NCBI RefSeq assembly: GCF_000424625.1
Contig: NZ_AUKG01000001.1
Location: 2,232,001-2,296,000 of the forward strand
Length of the DNA: 64,000 nucleotides
From: Conexibacter woesei Iso977N
GTDB lineage: Bacteria; Actinomycetota; Thermoleophilia; Solirubrobacterales; Solirubrobacteraceae
Direction: 5' to 3'
Part shown: in pieces, positions 63,584-64,000 of the stretch
How positions within the stretch are numbered: position 1 is the first letter of the stretch
Layout: each line of letters begins with the position of its first letter
Notes under the pieces: generated by a model
What the model was told of the DNA's origin: nothing
What the model saw: only the letters and a program-made list of their open reading frames with translations
Database searches by the model: none
Program-made: the position numbers and the translations under genes

Positions 63584-64000
63584 GGGTGAACTCCGCATCG
63601 ACGACCTCGTCGTCGTCGGTCGCGCCCGCTCCGCCGTCGCCGTTGCCGTTGCCGCCTCCGTCCGGGCCGCCGGCCGCCGATGGCTGCTGCGCGGACGCCG
63701 GCAGCGCGTGGACGAGCTGCTCGAGGTCGGCGATCAGCGGCCGCACGCGATCCAGCCCGGCCTGCTCGGAGATCGCCTGGCGCGCGTCGGCGACGAGCTG
63801 GTCGGCCCGCGCCTTCTCGTTGACGGGCAGGCTGTCTCCGAGGTCGGCGGCGAGCTGCTCGACGCGATAGGCGAGCGAGTCGAGCTCGTTGCGCGCGTCG
63901 ATCTCCTCGCGGCGGCGGCGGTCCTCCTGGGCGTGTTGCTGAGCTTCGCTGACCATGCGCTCGACGTCGGACGGGTCGAGGTTCGCGCTCTCGGAGATCG
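63576..64000 (-). CDS. dnaK: Chaperone DnaK (Hsp70), C-terminal end (5' part outside window)
   Basis: About 141 codons of the C-terminus, with SESANLDPSDVERMVSEAQQ and the helical lid (ARNELDSLAYRVEQL), then a Gly/Asn-rich linker and the acidic end DDDEVVDAEFTRE. This is the lid subdomain and tail of Hsp70. It leads the operon, so the heat-shock promoter lies beyond the window. Confidence 0.95.
   Translation of the reverse strand, partial: ISESANLDPSDVERMVSEAQQHAQEDRRRREEIDARNELDSLAYRVEQLAADLGDSLPVNEKARADQLVADARQAISEQAGLDRVRPLIADLEQLVHALPASAQQPSAAGGPDGGGNGNGDGGAGATDDDEVVDAEFTRE

Overview
The window is very GC-rich, with long gene-dense strings of 4-nt stop/start overlaps (ATGA, GTGA), many GTG starts, and Actinobacterial families: LAL-type LuxR regulators, ECF sigma factors with extra C-terminal domains, CbpA-type DnaJ, and secreted multidomain proteins. 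Protein content and style fit a Thermoleophilia/Solirubrobacterales-type actinomycete (inference; no rRNA or tRNA gene was seen to anchor it). It reads as chromosome: no integrase, transposase, relaxase, CRISPR array or origin was recognised.

Layout. 1-2644: end of a type-2 sugar ABC importer operon (binding protein, permease, ATPase) followed by a FrcK-like kinase. 2774-10084: regulators (an LAL LuxR protein, three LysR proteins in tandem, and an ECF sigma factor fused to a zinc-finger/membrane-anchor tail). 10132-21096: a compact type IV secretion-like locus with pilin-like, VirB3/PrgI-like, VirB6/TrbL-like, VirB4 ATPase, lytic transglycosylase-NlpC/P60, lipoprotein, ParA-like and SpoIIM-like proteins, preceded by what looks like an inactivated coupling-protein homologue. 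No relaxase or active VirD4 is present. 21124-24233: two divergent secreted proteins sharing a C-terminal module. 24288-29725: SigG/TIGR02960-type sigma factor, two DHA2 efflux pumps, an SDR and a methyltransferase. 29742-30445: a recombination scar of gene remnants.

30442-38451 is a myo-inositol catabolic operon (iolE-G-C-D-B-A and an IolJ-like aldolase) on the minus strand, every junction a 4-nt overlap, with a predicted leaderless promoter. Divergent from it, 38577-46851 is a second operon: DeoR regulator, GH4 glycosidase, PfkB kinase, sugar ABC importer (binding protein, two permeases, ATPase) and a NagB-II/GlmS-type SIS protein. A hairpin terminator follows, then a separately promoted secreted PIG-L deacetylase with CBM9-like and collagen-like parts, two strong hairpins, and a second, very similar DeoR regulator. 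GTTCGA-type half-sites lie in the iol/deoR intergenic region and downstream of the PIG-L promoter. Together this suggests a regulon that deacetylates, imports and splits an amino-sugar glycoside, possibly one attached to inositol.

51771-58188 holds a formaldehyde dehydrogenase-like enzyme, a membrane protein of unknown function, a four-PAS/EAL phosphodiesterase, a PAS-GAF-LuxR regulator and a broken yceI. 58267-64000 is the heat-shock operon dnaK (partial)-grpE-dnaJ-cbpM-like-clpB-mscS on the minus strand.
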